From Lachnospiraceae bacterium EP-SM-12S-S03 (lineage in GTDB: Bacteria; Bacillota; Clostridia; Lachnospirales; Lachnospiraceae), in contig JAJBSL010000014.1 of assembly GCA_020540725.1 (NCBI GenBank), positions 1-64,000 on the forward strand: a stretch of DNA of 64,000 nt, written 5' to 3'. Position numbers and translations under genes: made by a program. Below the pieces are notes generated by a model, which was given only the letters and a program-made list of their open reading frames with translations, had not been told where the DNA came from and did not search any database. Below are positions 1 to 7,468 of this stretch, in pieces. The stretch's first letter is position 1; the number at the start of each line of letters is the position of its first letter.

Positions 1-100
1 AAAAGCTGATTTTACTCAAGCCTTTCGCCTATCATTATCATAGAAGATCTTATTTACAGACTTTTCTTCATAGTCTCTAAGATTGACTGCCTTCTTAAGA

Positions 101-126
101 AAAAGACACCAATTTAGGTGTCTTTT
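101..126. terminator. Bidirectional hairpin terminator
   Basis: Perfect 10-bp arms (AAAAGACACC / GGTGTCTTTT) around a six-base loop, with A/T runs on both sides. It lies 59 bases beyond the stop of the minus-strand HAD gene and could also end a transcript entering from the left. Nothing codes recognisably in bases 1-100. Confidence 0.75.
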
Positions 127-184
127 AGTGTGCTTTTTGATGTCATATCAAGGCTCATTCAATTGTGGTAAAATAAGTGTTTTT

Positions 185-805
185 CTACAATTCCTTCAAC
201 TGCGCAAACTTTTGAATCTTTACATCCGTAGGTACCTCTCCAAATCCGTATTCTGCAAATACAAACGGAATCCCTGCTTTCTTTGCCGCTTTATAATCGC
301 CCATAGTGTCTCCCACATAGACCGCATCCTTCACGTGATTTCTCTCCATCAGAATCCGAATATTCTCATCCTTCTGTCGTCCCGTATTTCCATAACATTC
401 CAAATCTTTCACATATTCAGAAAGTCCTGTTTTCTCCAGGAACAACTCGATATATCCGGATTGGCAGTTGCTTACAATAAACACATTCTTCGTTCCAGAC
501 AATTCCATAATCGTCTCACGTACTTCCGGGTAAAGAACCTCACATGGATTTTTTACAAGATCCTCATGTTCATACCGGCAGCACACTTCCATCACTTCTT
601 TCTGTTTTTCCTTCGTACAATCCGGAAGAATTGCCTGCGCGATCACATCCATCGTTTTCCCAAATAATTTCTTCAGGTCCTCTCCCGTCACCTCAACATG
701 ATCTATTCCACAATCTCGAATTGCTCTCGTCCAGGAATCTGCCACAATATCCGTCGTATCCCAAAGTGTCCCATCTACGTCTAATATAATATTTCCAAGC
801 TTCAT
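185..805 (-). CDS. HAD-superfamily phosphatase (phosphoglycolate phosphatase-like)
   Basis: 206-residue haloacid dehalogenase-type hydrolase, predicted cytosolic phosphomonoesterase; the substrate cannot be read. Motif I is DVDGTLWDT near the N terminus (nucleophile and acid Asp). Motif II is the Ser in VSNCQSG. A Lys follows in GRQKDENIR, and motif IV is VGDTMGDYKAAKKAG. The helical cap between motifs I and II makes it a subfamily I enzyme. I start at the ATG at 805, preceded by AGGAAGTG, rather than a GTG nine bases upstream. It lies 12 bases after an ABC permease and is probably the last gene of the GntR-ABC transcript, although its function need not be linked. Family call is firm; precise substrate is open. 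Confidence 0.85.
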   Translation of the reverse strand: MKLGNIILDVDGTLWDTTDIVADSWTRAIRDCGIDHVEVTGEDLKKLFGKTMDVIAQAILPDCTKEKQKEVMEVCCRYEHEDLVKNPCEVLYPEVRETIMELSGTKNVFIVSNCQSGYIELFLEKTGLSEYVKDLECYGNTGRQKDENIRILMERNHVKDAVYVGDTMGDYKAAKKAGIPFVFAEYGFGEVPTDVKIQKFAQLKEL

Positions 806-817
806 TTTATTCACTTC

Positions 818-1477
818 CTAAAATTCTTTCTCTTTCATGATCTTCAGCGAAATCATATAGGAGATGAATAAAATTATAGCACATAGCGCTACCACACTCA
901 ATGCCATCTGGTAGGCTTTCATGCCATATATTATCTTTAAAATCTTTTCTGTCAATGATGAGGTCTTTGACATCAATCTGCTGATCACAAATCCGATTGC
1001 CAAGATAAGCCCCGTCACTCCGAAAATAGCTACTCGGCTTTTTTCCAAGCCAAACTTTAGTTCCACCGGTATCAGCATCGCAAGGTATAAAATGACAATA
1101 AGCAGGATTGAGCATAATGCCATTTTCCCCTCAGGAAACAGCTCCTCTTTTCCACGGATGATACACACCCCCACACTGAGGAGATAAGAAAATGCCGCGG
1201 ATATTACCGTCATTCCAATGGAAAAAATGTACTTGGAAATTACATAGCTTTTCGTATTTACCGGAAGGGTAAAGAGAAAGGCATATCCGTTGTCCATCTC
1301 ATCATACATCATAACATTAACAGTAAATATAGAACAGATAAACGTAATATAACTTACTGCAAAAAACGGATTATCCGTTGTAAATGCCATTACAAACGCA
1401 AATAGCATCAGACATGCGAACGTCTTCCCCTGCATCTTTCTTGTCAATAAAACGTCTTTTACTAAAAGTCCTTTCAT
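818..1477 (-). CDS. ABC-2 type transporter permease
   Basis: 219-residue integral membrane protein with about six hydrophobic segments and little else, typical of the short ABC-2 permeases that pair with a separate ATPase. A polar stretch of roughly residues 145-185 (LMSKTSSLTEKILKII) separates the last two segments. It starts one base after the ATPase stop, with GGGGGAGAG serving as its ribosome binding site inside the end of that gene, so the two are translationally coupled. By analogy with YtrA-type operons the complex probably exports or responds to a cell-envelope-active compound. The substrate is inferred from context only. Confidence 0.8.
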   Translation of the reverse strand: MKGLLVKDVLLTRKMQGKTFACLMLFAFVMAFTTDNPFFAVSYITFICSIFTVNVMMYDEMDNGYAFLFTLPVNTKSYVISKYIFSIGMTVISAAFSYLLSVGVCIIRGKEELFPEGKMALCSILLIVILYLAMLIPVELKFGLEKSRVAIFGVTGLILAIGFVISRLMSKTSSLTEKILKIIYGMKAYQMALSVVALCAIILFISYMISLKIMKEKEF

Positions 1478-1478
1478 C

Positions 1479-2324
1479 CTACTCTCCCCCTATCATAATC
1501 AGAATCATTTCGTCAATATTTCCCTTTTCAATTGCCAGCTCCGGATAATTTTCCATATAAAATTGCTTTTCATTGGTCAGACAAAGGTAACCGAAAGATT
1601 CTTTCTTTTTCTTTATAATATACTGTTTATCCAGCTTCTCATACTGTTCCTCTGTAACCTTGAGCACGCCGTATTGACTCAGTAAAATGTCCGTCTCTTC
1701 ATGGAAGATAACCTTCCCTTGATCGATCATATAAAGATCGTCACACAAACCTTCCAAATCACTGGAAATATGTGAACTGATCAGCACCGAACGTCCCTCT
1801 TCTTCCATGTATTCTCTTAGCATATCCAAAACCTGCTGTCTCGCTACCACATCCAGCCCCGCCGTAGGCTCATCCAGAAGTAAAAATTCCGCCTGATGGG
1901 ATATGGCAACAAGAAGTTTAATCTTCGCCTTCATGCCTGTAGAGAATTCTTTCATCCTCTTATTCCCCGGTATCTGAAATTTTCTGCACTTTTCTTCAAA
2001 TCCCTTCCGGTCAAACTTCTCATACAGTTTCTCCATCACAGTTATCAAGTCTTTTACCGTCATATATTCGCTGAATCCGGAATCTGAAAGTACAACTCCA
2101 ATCTTCTTTTTATCTTCTGTGTCCAACTCTCTTGGATTCTTCCCCAGAATCTCAATGCTGCCCCCCTCCGTCTTTATCAAACCAAGTATTGACTTAAAAG
2201 TCGTTGTCTTTCCCGAACCATTCTGTCCGATTAAACCGGTAATACACCCTGGTTGTACTTCAAGAGAGCAATTTAAGTCAAATTGTTTGTAATGTTTCTG
2301 TACGTTTTCTAATCTTACCAGCAT
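1479..2324 (-). CDS. ABC transporter ATP-binding protein
   Basis: 281-residue nucleotide-binding subunit. Walker A is GQNGSGKTTT (about residues 33-42). The ABC signature is degenerate (FSTGMKAKIKL instead of LSGGQ), which is common in ABC-2 drug or bacteriocin exporters. Walker B and D-loop are FLLLDEPTAGLDV, and the switch His is in SSHISSD. The C-terminal 70 residues are a family-typical extension. It sits between the GntR regulator (two-base gap) and the permease (one-base gap), so all three are one transcript. Predicted to energise export through the 219-residue permease. Confidence 0.88.
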   Translation of the reverse strand: MLVRLENVQKHYKQFDLNCSLEVQPGCITGLIGQNGSGKTTTFKSILGLIKTEGGSIEILGKNPRELDTEDKKKIGVVLSDSGFSEYMTVKDLITVMEKLYEKFDRKGFEEKCRKFQIPGNKRMKEFSTGMKAKIKLLVAISHQAEFLLLDEPTAGLDVVARQQVLDMLREYMEEEGRSVLISSHISSDLEGLCDDLYMIDQGKVIFHEETDILLSQYGVLKVTEEQYEKLDKQYIIKKKKESFGYLCLTNEKQFYMENYPELAIEKGNIDEMILIMIGGE

Positions 2325-2326
2325 AA

Positions 2327-2698
2327 CTATTCCTCCAATATAATTTCAAATAACTCTGCAATCTCCTGATTACTCATCCCACAACTTCTGCCTTTTCGAA
2401 TCGCCATTTCAAAATCGGCTTCCACTTCTTTTCTCTTCTCTTCCAGCATAATCTCCTGATTCGCACAGGCCACAAAACTGCCCTTTCCATGAACGGTAAT
2501 GACAAATCCATCCTGTTCCAGCGTATCATATGCTTTCTTTACAGTTAGTGCACTCACTCTCAAATCTTTTGCCAAAGAGCGAACAGACGGAAGCATCTCT
2601 TCTTCTTTTAATTCCCCACGCATAATACAATTTTTAATCTGCCCGAGAATCTGCTCATAGATAGGCTGCATGGACGAATTGTTAATAATAATCTTCAT
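2327..2698 (-). CDS. GntR-family (YtrA subfamily) transcriptional regulator
   Basis: 123 residues: an N-terminal winged helix-turn-helix of GntR type (residues about 8-75, with LPSVRSLAKDLRVSALTVKKAYDTLEQDGF) and only a short helical tail of about 45 residues. This architecture is that of the YtrA subfamily, whose members repress their own operon together with an ABC exporter and are relieved by cell-wall antibiotics or related ligands. It is the first gene of the operon. The promoter in front contains five phased AACAGT/ACTGTT half-sites, which are the obvious candidate operator. Confidence 0.9.
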   Translation of the reverse strand: MKIIINNSSMQPIYEQILGQIKNCIMRGELKEEEMLPSVRSLAKDLRVSALTVKKAYDTLEQDGFVITVHGKGSFVACANQEIMLEEKRKEVEADFEMAIRKGRSCGMSNQEIAELFEIILEE

Positions 2699-2717
2699 AT
2701 AACCTCTCCTTTATGCT

Positions 2718-2764
2718 AACAGTATATAACAGTCCATAACTGTTGTCAACTGTTTTATACTGTT
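2718..2764 (-). promoter_or_regulatory. Promoter of the GntR-ABC operon with phased half-site array
   Basis: On the minus strand TTGACA (2744-2749) and TATACT (2721-2726) are separated by 17 bases, a near-consensus sigma-A promoter. The same stretch holds five AACAGT/ACTGTT hexamers starting at 2718, 2728, 2739, 2749 and 2759, spaced 10-11 bases, so all face the same side of the helix and cover both promoter elements. Read as the autoregulatory operator of the GntR protein (inference). Confidence 0.8.
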
Positions 2765-2804
2765 TGTTCAAAACATCTTAAAATTCGTAAGCAAATAGCA
2801 ACCA

Positions 2805-2824
2805 AACAGTTGCTTTTCACTGTT
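2805..2824. promoter_or_regulatory. Second AACAGT/ACTGTT inverted repeat, near the Xre gene
   Basis: AACAGT and ACTGTT separated by eight bases, identical to the half-sites in the neighbouring GntR promoter but 40 bases further, immediately upstream of the plus-strand Xre gene. It suggests that the same repressor also controls the divergent gene. Confidence 0.5.
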
Positions 2825-2865
2825 TCTTTGCTACTAAATGGTAGTCTGAATACGAGGTGATAGTT

Positions 2866-3096
2866 ATGTATTTAAAGCGATTAAAAGATTTACGTACAGA
2901 TCATGACTTGACGCAGGAAAATCTTGCAGCTATTTTGAAATGCCAACGCGAAGTGTACCGCCGCTATGAAACCGGTGTACGTACCCTTCCCATTGATTAT
3001 CTTGTCACGATTGCAAAATATTATAATACAAGCACAGATTATCTACTGGAACTTACAGATGTGAAAAAACCGTATCCAACACAAAATCGGAACTGA
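2866..3096 (+). CDS. Small Xre-family helix-turn-helix regulator
   Basis: 76-residue protein that is nearly all HTH domain: LTQENLAAILKCQREVYRRYETGVRTLPIDYLVTIAKYYNTSTDYLLELTD covers the five helices of a Cro/CI fold. The start is the ATG at 2866, six bases after GAGGTG; a GTG at 2857 lies inside that ribosome binding site. Transcribed divergently from the GntR-ABC operon with a shared control region. No partner toxin or phage gene is adjacent. Likely an intracellular DNA-binding repressor with unknown targets. Confidence 0.85.
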   Translation: MYLKRLKDLRTDHDLTQENLAAILKCQREVYRRYETGVRTLPIDYLVTIAKYYNTSTDYLLELTDVKKPYPTQNRN

Positions 3097-3097
3097 A

Positions 3098-3146
3098 AAG
3101 AAGGCTCTGGGATGTTGCATTTTCTGTACATCCCAGAGCCTTCTTT
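3098..3146. terminator. Bidirectional terminator
   Basis: Long arms (AAGAAGGCTCTGGGATGT / ACATCCCAGAGCCTTCTT) with a 12-base loop, followed by T runs on both strands. It separates the convergent Xre gene and alcohol dehydrogenase. Confidence 0.9.
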
Positions 3147-3166
3147 TTCTCTATTCTTTCATTCTC

Positions 3167-4342
3167 CTACAACATCAGACGATAGATATTTGCCACATCT
3201 TCCTCATGAAGCTCTACAAATCCTCCTATTGTTCCGGTTCTCGTATCTCCATAACAAGCCGCACGCGCCAACCTTTCAATATCTTCTTCTTTTGCTCCCA
3301 GTTCTTCAAAATTCTTCGGCATTCCGATAGAATTCAGGAAGTTTCTAAGTTTCTCAATTCCTTCTTTTGCCGTGATCTCCGGATGTTCCTGATCCATCTT
3401 GCATCCCCATACTCGGCATGCTGCCTGGGCAAATCTCATCACATCATGGTTCATGTTGTATGTAAATACTGCAGGCATGACAACTGCAAGGCCTGCGCCG
3501 TGAGCACAGTCATAAATTGCAGAAAGCTCGTGTTCCACATCATGACTTGTCCAGTCCTGCGTTCTTCCTACACCACAAGAATTGTTATGCGCCATCATAC
3601 CCGCCCACATAATATTCGCTCTCGCTTCATAATCATCAGGATTCGCAATTGCTTTCGGTCCCTCCTGAATCATTGTAAGCATCAAAGCTTCAATCATTCG
3701 GTCTGTTACTTCCACATCCTTTGTATTTGTCAAATACCGTTCATATAAGTGAGCAAGAATATCCGTAATTCCACAAGCTGTCTGGTATGGCGGAAGAGTC
3801 TGCGTAAGTACCGGATTTAAAATAGAGAACTTTGGCCGCCACGCTTCTCCTGACGCACCTCGTTTGTACATTCCGTCTTCATTTGTAATAACTGAATCCG
3901 GAGACCCCTCACTTCCAGCCGCAGAAATTGTCAAAATAGTTCCTATCGGAAGCGCATATTCCACCGGTTTCCCTTGATAGAAATCCCAGAAATCTCCTTC
4001 ATATACCGCTCCTGCTGCAATTGCTTTGGCTGAATCAATAGTACTTCCACCTCCTACAGCTAATACAAAATCTACATTTTGCTTTTGACAAAGCTCGATT
4101 CCTTCATAGACAAGACCGCTTCTTGGATTCGGTTTTACACCACCCAATTCCACATAATCTATGTTTTTTGCTTCCAAAGATGCTTTCACTTTATCAAGAA
4201 GTCCGCTTCTTACAACAGATCCCCCACCATAATGAATCAGAACTTTAGAACCTCCAAATCTTCTCACATAATCTCCCACTTCATTTTCTGTATCTTTTCC
4301 AAATACAAAATAAGTCGGTGCATAAAAAGTAAAATTATCCAT
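3167..4342 (-). CDS. Iron-containing alcohol dehydrogenase (BdhA/YqhD-like)
   Basis: 391-residue group III NAD(P)-dependent dehydrogenase that reduces aldehydes to alcohols in fermentation. The cofactor motif GGGSTIDSAKA is at residues 97-107. Four metal ligands are in the expected places: Asp194 and His198 (GITDILAH), His267 (TSHDVEH) and His281 (CAHGAG). Length matches the family. It follows the GH127 gene by 27 bases on the same strand, so it is probably co-transcribed; a link to reduction of products of pentose breakdown is only a guess. Translation signal is AGGAAGCG before the ATG. Confidence 0.9.
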   Translation of the reverse strand: MDNFTFYAPTYFVFGKDTENEVGDYVRRFGGSKVLIHYGGGSVVRSGLLDKVKASLEAKNIDYVELGGVKPNPRSGLVYEGIELCQKQNVDFVLAVGGGSTIDSAKAIAAGAVYEGDFWDFYQGKPVEYALPIGTILTISAAGSEGSPDSVITNEDGMYKRGASGEAWRPKFSILNPVLTQTLPPYQTACGITDILAHLYERYLTNTKDVEVTDRMIEALMLTMIQEGPKAIANPDDYEARANIMWAGMMAHNNSCGVGRTQDWTSHDVEHELSAIYDCAHGAGLAVVMPAVFTYNMNHDVMRFAQAACRVWGCKMDQEHPEITAKEGIEKLRNFLNSIGMPKNFEELGAKEEDIERLARAACYGDTRTGTIGGFVELHEEDVANIYRLML

Positions 4343-4369
4343 TTCGACGCTTCCTTTCTTACTATTTTA

Positions 4370-6595
4370 TCACAATACTTTTATTTTATGGTAAGTGTGG
4401 TATTGCTCCTTATCTACAAAGCAAAGCGGAAGTAACTGTATTCTCTCCGTGTCTGTCGCATTCAATGTCAGCATTTCTTCCTGATCCGAAACTACTGCCA
4501 GTACATACGGTCCATATATGAATGCCCCTACTTCCGGGCAATCTTTTGTCGATTCTGTTCGCAAACTGCACGGGAAATGAACTTCCACCTCGTCTTCTTC
4601 CCATTCTTTGCTAATATTATAATATCCATTTTGATCAGTTTCAATAGAATATGCTTCTCCATTTACCCAAATCTGTGCTTCTCCTTCACACCAATGTGGT
4701 TTACGGATCTTCACATTTTCTCTTTTTCTTTCACCTTTTATATGAAGAACTGTCTTATCCGGCTCTTTCTCATCCATATTCTGAACGATTGTCAACCCTT
4801 TTTCCTCACAAAAGAGTTCTGAAGAAACAAAAAGATTTACATATATACTCTCTGCATCCTGAAAATAGATTCCTTCCGTATATTTCATCTGACTCTCCAT
4901 CCCTGTTCCATGACAACAAGAGTTCTCAAACAAAAATTCCCTCTGTGCTCCCGGATTTAATGGGAAGAAATACGTGCTTTCTCCGGTAATTGCTTTATCA
5001 AACGTTCCCGCCATATGGTTCCAGACTGCACGTTCATAGTAATCCATATAAAATGCTTTGGGATCATACTGGTATAATTCTCTAGTCAGCTTTAACATAT
5101 TGTAAGTTGCACAGGATTCTGCTGTATCCTTCGTAATTTTTCTCCCAATGGAATCCGGTGCCAAAAACATTTCGCTTTCTCCGACCCCTCCATTCACATA
5201 AATATGAGATTCCGTAACCGCTTTCCAAAAAAATTCTGCGATATCGTAATAACGCTTTTCTCCGGTTGCTTTAAATATTTCCATACTTCCTAAGATCTGT
5301 GGAATATGCTGATTCGCATGCAGCCTCTCCAGCGCATCCTTTCTCTCTTCCATTGGTACAAATAACTTGTCATTATCAAACATTTTGGCACATTCTAAAT
5401 AGCATGCCTCACCGGAAATTTCATACAATCTTGCCATTGTCTCATTCATTCCGCCGAACTCTCCGGCAATATAAGTATTCCACATCGATGCACGGAGTTC
5501 CGGTGTAAGTTTGGATAAACGATTATAAACCCATCTTCCGCTTTTTAATGCAATCTGAAGTGCCGTCTCATTCCCCGCATACAGATAACAATCCAAAAGC
5601 CCGGCAAGAATCTTGTGCAGAGTATAATACGGAGCCCATATTTCCGGATATTTTGCTCCCTGCTCCAAAAGATCAAACTGTTCTTCCGAGTAGGCTCCAA
5701 TATATCCCGGATGAAATCCTTCTTTTCCCTCAAAAGCCTTCTGACATGCATCCAGACTTTCAATCAGATATTGAATCTTCTGCAAAATTCCTTTATCCCC
5801 CGTTTCCCGATAGCAAAGTGCAACTGCCGAGAGATAATGTCCGCTTGTATGTCCTCTTAAATTTCCATCCGGGGAATCCCATCCCGTCATTGCATCAGCC
5901 CCCTTTGTATCCAATCCGGCTGCCTGACGAAAATTATACAGAATCTGATCTGCATCCACAGATTTCAAATAAGCAATATCCCTCTGTCTATTTTCCCAAA
6001 ATACAGTTCCCGGAAGCAGTTTTACTTCACCCTTTATAAATCCATTGACACTGCATTTTGTATTTTTCTGAGGAATCACATAGCTTTCTTCTACGTCTAC
6101 GGTAATTTGAGCTTTGATCTCTGTCCCCTCCACGCTTCCGAAAAATGTATATTTTCCCTCTTTTTCAAATTGTTTTTCATTGCCTCCATCCCAACTTACC
6201 GGATAGGAAAGTATCTGTCCTTTTACTGTTTTCACCACAACTGATTGCGGCAAATAAACCTTTCGTTCCGGTGCACATTTCCTTACCAGTGGATAAATCT
6301 CTATCACCTTCGTCTCATCCGGTTCTTCCAGAATATTTACTTCATAAATTTTTTCCTTTTGCTCATTTCCATACCGGAAAACCGCATGAAGCATAACCTT
6401 TCGGTCTCCCACACCTCTTTTCGGTCTTGTTACTTTTCCTTCCGGTGAGAGAAAACGTTCGTGCTCTGATATCCATTCAATGGTCGAACCATTTGTTCCT
6501 TCTTTCGGAAGATGCAAATCAAATTCCACAGTTTTCAAATTACCAAGATATAGCTCTTCTATATCTTTCTCAATGATCTGTAAGTCAGCATTCAT
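4370..6595 (-). CDS. Beta-L-arabinofuranosidase-type glycoside hydrolase (GH127/GH146, DUF1680)
   Basis: 741-residue enzyme predicted to release L-arabinofuranose from plant or glycoprotein glycans. No signal peptide is visible, so it is likely cytoplasmic and acts on imported oligosaccharides. Residues about 1-175 look like small beta domains, including an Ig-like piece (SYPVSWDGG, YTFFGSVEG). Residues about 190-680 are the alpha/alpha barrel. The zinc-thiolate centre known from HypBA1 is matched by Glu493 and Cys495 (AESCATYNM) and Cys560-Cys561 (NSCCHGTGMES), one of the latter pair being the expected nucleophile. It starts immediately after the upstream HTH stop. The N-terminal extension is longer than in minimal GH127 enzymes. 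GH127 versus GH146 cannot be settled by eye. Confidence 0.88.
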   Translation of the reverse strand: MNADLQIIEKDIEELYLGNLKTVEFDLHLPKEGTNGSTIEWISEHERFLSPEGKVTRPKRGVGDRKVMLHAVFRYGNEQKEKIYEVNILEEPDETKVIEIYPLVRKCAPERKVYLPQSVVVKTVKGQILSYPVSWDGGNEKQFEKEGKYTFFGSVEGTEIKAQITVDVEESYVIPQKNTKCSVNGFIKGEVKLLPGTVFWENRQRDIAYLKSVDADQILYNFRQAAGLDTKGADAMTGWDSPDGNLRGHTSGHYLSAVALCYRETGDKGILQKIQYLIESLDACQKAFEGKEGFHPGYIGAYSEEQFDLLEQGAKYPEIWAPYYTLHKILAGLLDCYLYAGNETALQIALKSGRWVYNRLSKLTPELRASMWNTYIAGEFGGMNETMARLYEISGEACYLECAKMFDNDKLFVPMEERKDALERLHANQHIPQILGSMEIFKATGEKRYYDIAEFFWKAVTESHIYVNGGVGESEMFLAPDSIGRKITKDTAESCATYNMLKLTRELYQYDPKAFYMDYYERAVWNHMAGTFDKAITGESTYFFPLNPGAQREFLFENSCCHGTGMESQMKYTEGIYFQDAESIYVNLFVSSELFCEEKGLTIVQNMDEKEPDKTVLHIKGERKRENVKIRKPHWCEGEAQIWVNGEAYSIETDQNGYYNISKEWEEDEVEVHFPCSLRTESTKDCPEVGAFIYGPYVLAVVSDQEEMLTLNATDTERIQLLPLCFVDKEQYHTYHKIKVL

Positions 6596-6793
6596 TTACT
6601 CTTTCTCCTTCTTCATAAGCTTCTCCGTCCGAATGTAGTATTCCAAAAGATGTATTACATAATCCGGTGCATGTCGGTTATCACGTTCCCACTCTGTAAC
6701 TGTTCGATATGGAATCTGAAAGTAATCACAAAACTCTCTGCGGTTCATCCCTGTACTTTCTCTTAGTTCCAAGATTTTTCTGCTTTTATCCAT
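6596..6793 (-). CDS. Small helix-turn-helix regulator of the GH127 operon
   Basis: 65-residue HTH protein (ESTGMNRREFCDYFQIPYRTVTEWE is the helix-turn-helix) with a short basic tail. Its stop codon abuts the GH127 start codon, so the two are translationally coupled. A strong AAAAAGGAG site precedes its ATG. The short operon HTH-GH127-alcohol dehydrogenase and an operator-like palindrome on its own promoter suggest autoregulation and local control of the hydrolase. No ligand domain is present, so any sugar response must come from elsewhere. Confidence 0.8.
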   Translation of the reverse strand: MDKSRKILELRESTGMNRREFCDYFQIPYRTVTEWERDNRHAPDYVIHLLEYYIRTEKLMKKEKE

Positions 6794-6814
6794 GATTTCA
6801 CTCTCCTTTTTTCT

Positions 6815-6849
6815 ATTCTACCACATCTCTTCTGATTACACAATGTGTA
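6815..6849 (-). promoter_or_regulatory. Promoter of HTH-GH127-adh operon with palindromic operator
   Basis: TTGTGT (6838-6843) and TAGAAT (6815-6820) on the minus strand with a 17-base spacer. The odd-length palindrome TACACA-A-TGTGTA (6837-6849) covers the -35 element and is a good candidate site for the 65-residue HTH protein. Confidence 0.6.
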
Positions 6850-6910
6850 GTTTTTGCAAATTACTGTTGTAGGAAATTCCCCGGTCTATGGAATCTGATA
6901 ACTGAAAAAA

Positions 6911-6932
6911 GGAAAAATGCATGCATTCTTCC
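6911..6932. repeat. AT-rich palindrome centred on TGCATGCA
   Basis: A 22-base near-perfect palindrome, GGAAAAATGCA / TGCATTCTTCC, with a T run beyond it on the minus strand. It may be a weak terminator for an antisense transcript crossing the toxin-like locus, or simply a protein site. Confidence 0.35.
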
Positions 6933-6961
6933 CTAAATTTTTATGCGCTAATAAATTCCGA

Positions 6962-6991
6962 TTGCTGATATCAAGATTGGCTTGTTACAAT
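6962..6991 (+). promoter_or_regulatory. Weak candidate promoter of the toxin-like locus
   Basis: TTGCTG (6962-6967) and TACAAT (6986-6991) with an 18-base spacer on the plus strand, about 115 bases before the small ORF. The -35 match is poor. Confidence 0.35.
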
Positions 6992-7105
6992 CGAAACATG
7001 GGTGGCTACCATAACGGTAGGCGGTTAGTCCTTCAACAGAGGGACTGTGACCCTCTGATTACATAGAAACTCGAAAGAGAATCCACTGGAAAGGAGGGCT
7101 AAGCC

Positions 7106-7205
7106 ATGAGTATTGTTGATTTTATAGCAGTAGTGAGCTTTCGGCTTAACCTGCTTTGGTCTTGGATATACTTTTGGCAAGGATAATAATAAGCCACAAA
7201 AATAG
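7106..7205 (+). pseudogene. Frameshifted small hydrophobic (type I toxin-like) gene
   Basis: A strong AAGGAGGG precedes the ATG at 7106. The first frame gives MSIVDFIAVVSF and then runs into unrelated residues and a stop at 7184. If the single C at 7142 is skipped, the second frame continues as GLTCFGLGYTFGKDNNKPQK and stops at 7203. The joined product is a 32-residue peptide with one membrane segment and a charged tail, the usual shape of Clostridia holin-like/type I toxins. So a one-base insertion appears to have disabled it, unless the sequence has an error or there is programmed shifting. The family assignment is from memory of such peptides, not a search. Confidence 0.6.
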
Positions 7206-7234
7206 CCGCCCCGGTCTGCAAACTAGGCGACTAT
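7202..7234 (+). terminator. Hairpin after the toxin-like gene
   Basis: Arms ATAGCCGCC and GGCGACTAT (one G-U pair in RNA) with a 15-base loop begin at the stop codon of the restored reading frame. The following CTTTG is only a poor T run, so termination would be weak. Confidence 0.45.
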
Positions 7235-7402
7235 CTTTGATATTCAAATAGTAAATCGGACTAACCGTCTATCAGTAGCACTCTTTTTCTATAATCATAT
7301 TATCACGCATTCATGGAAATGTCAAAAAAATGTACTCTATCTGCTTCATCATCGTTTCCATGCTCTTACTGCCAGATCCGGCAGATAAAAATCTCCATGC
7401 AA

Positions 7403-7433
7403 CAGAAAACCCCGGAAACTTGCGTTTCCGGGG
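7403..7433 (-). terminator. tuf terminator
   Basis: Stem CCCCGGAAAC / GTTTCCGGGG with a four-base loop, followed on the minus strand by TTTTCTG, 36 bases beyond the tuf stop. It ends the str transcript. Confidence 0.92.
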
Positions 7434-7468
7434 TATAAATTCAATTAATTTGAATCACAAATCAACGA

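Larger units (their letters stand above)
7016..7273 (+). other. Long-range complementary arms flanking the small toxin-like gene
   Basis: Bases 7016-7031 and 7258-7273 are complementary over 16 positions, 14 as Watson-Crick pairs and the other two as G-U in the plus-strand RNA. They lie on either side of the small ORF, one in its leader and one beyond its end. A 5'-3' closing stem of this kind is known from type I toxin mRNAs, where it keeps the message untranslated. The leader also has a local GGTTAGTCC/GGGACTGTGACC-type stem. No firm antisense promoter was found. The rest of the gap (7274-7403) shows nothing recognisable. Confidence 0.5.

Noticed and set aside
7106..7186. 26-residue ORF as an intact small protein
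   Set aside because: The second half is unlike any hydrophobic toxin and the other frame continues it well after one base; treated as a frameshifted gene.
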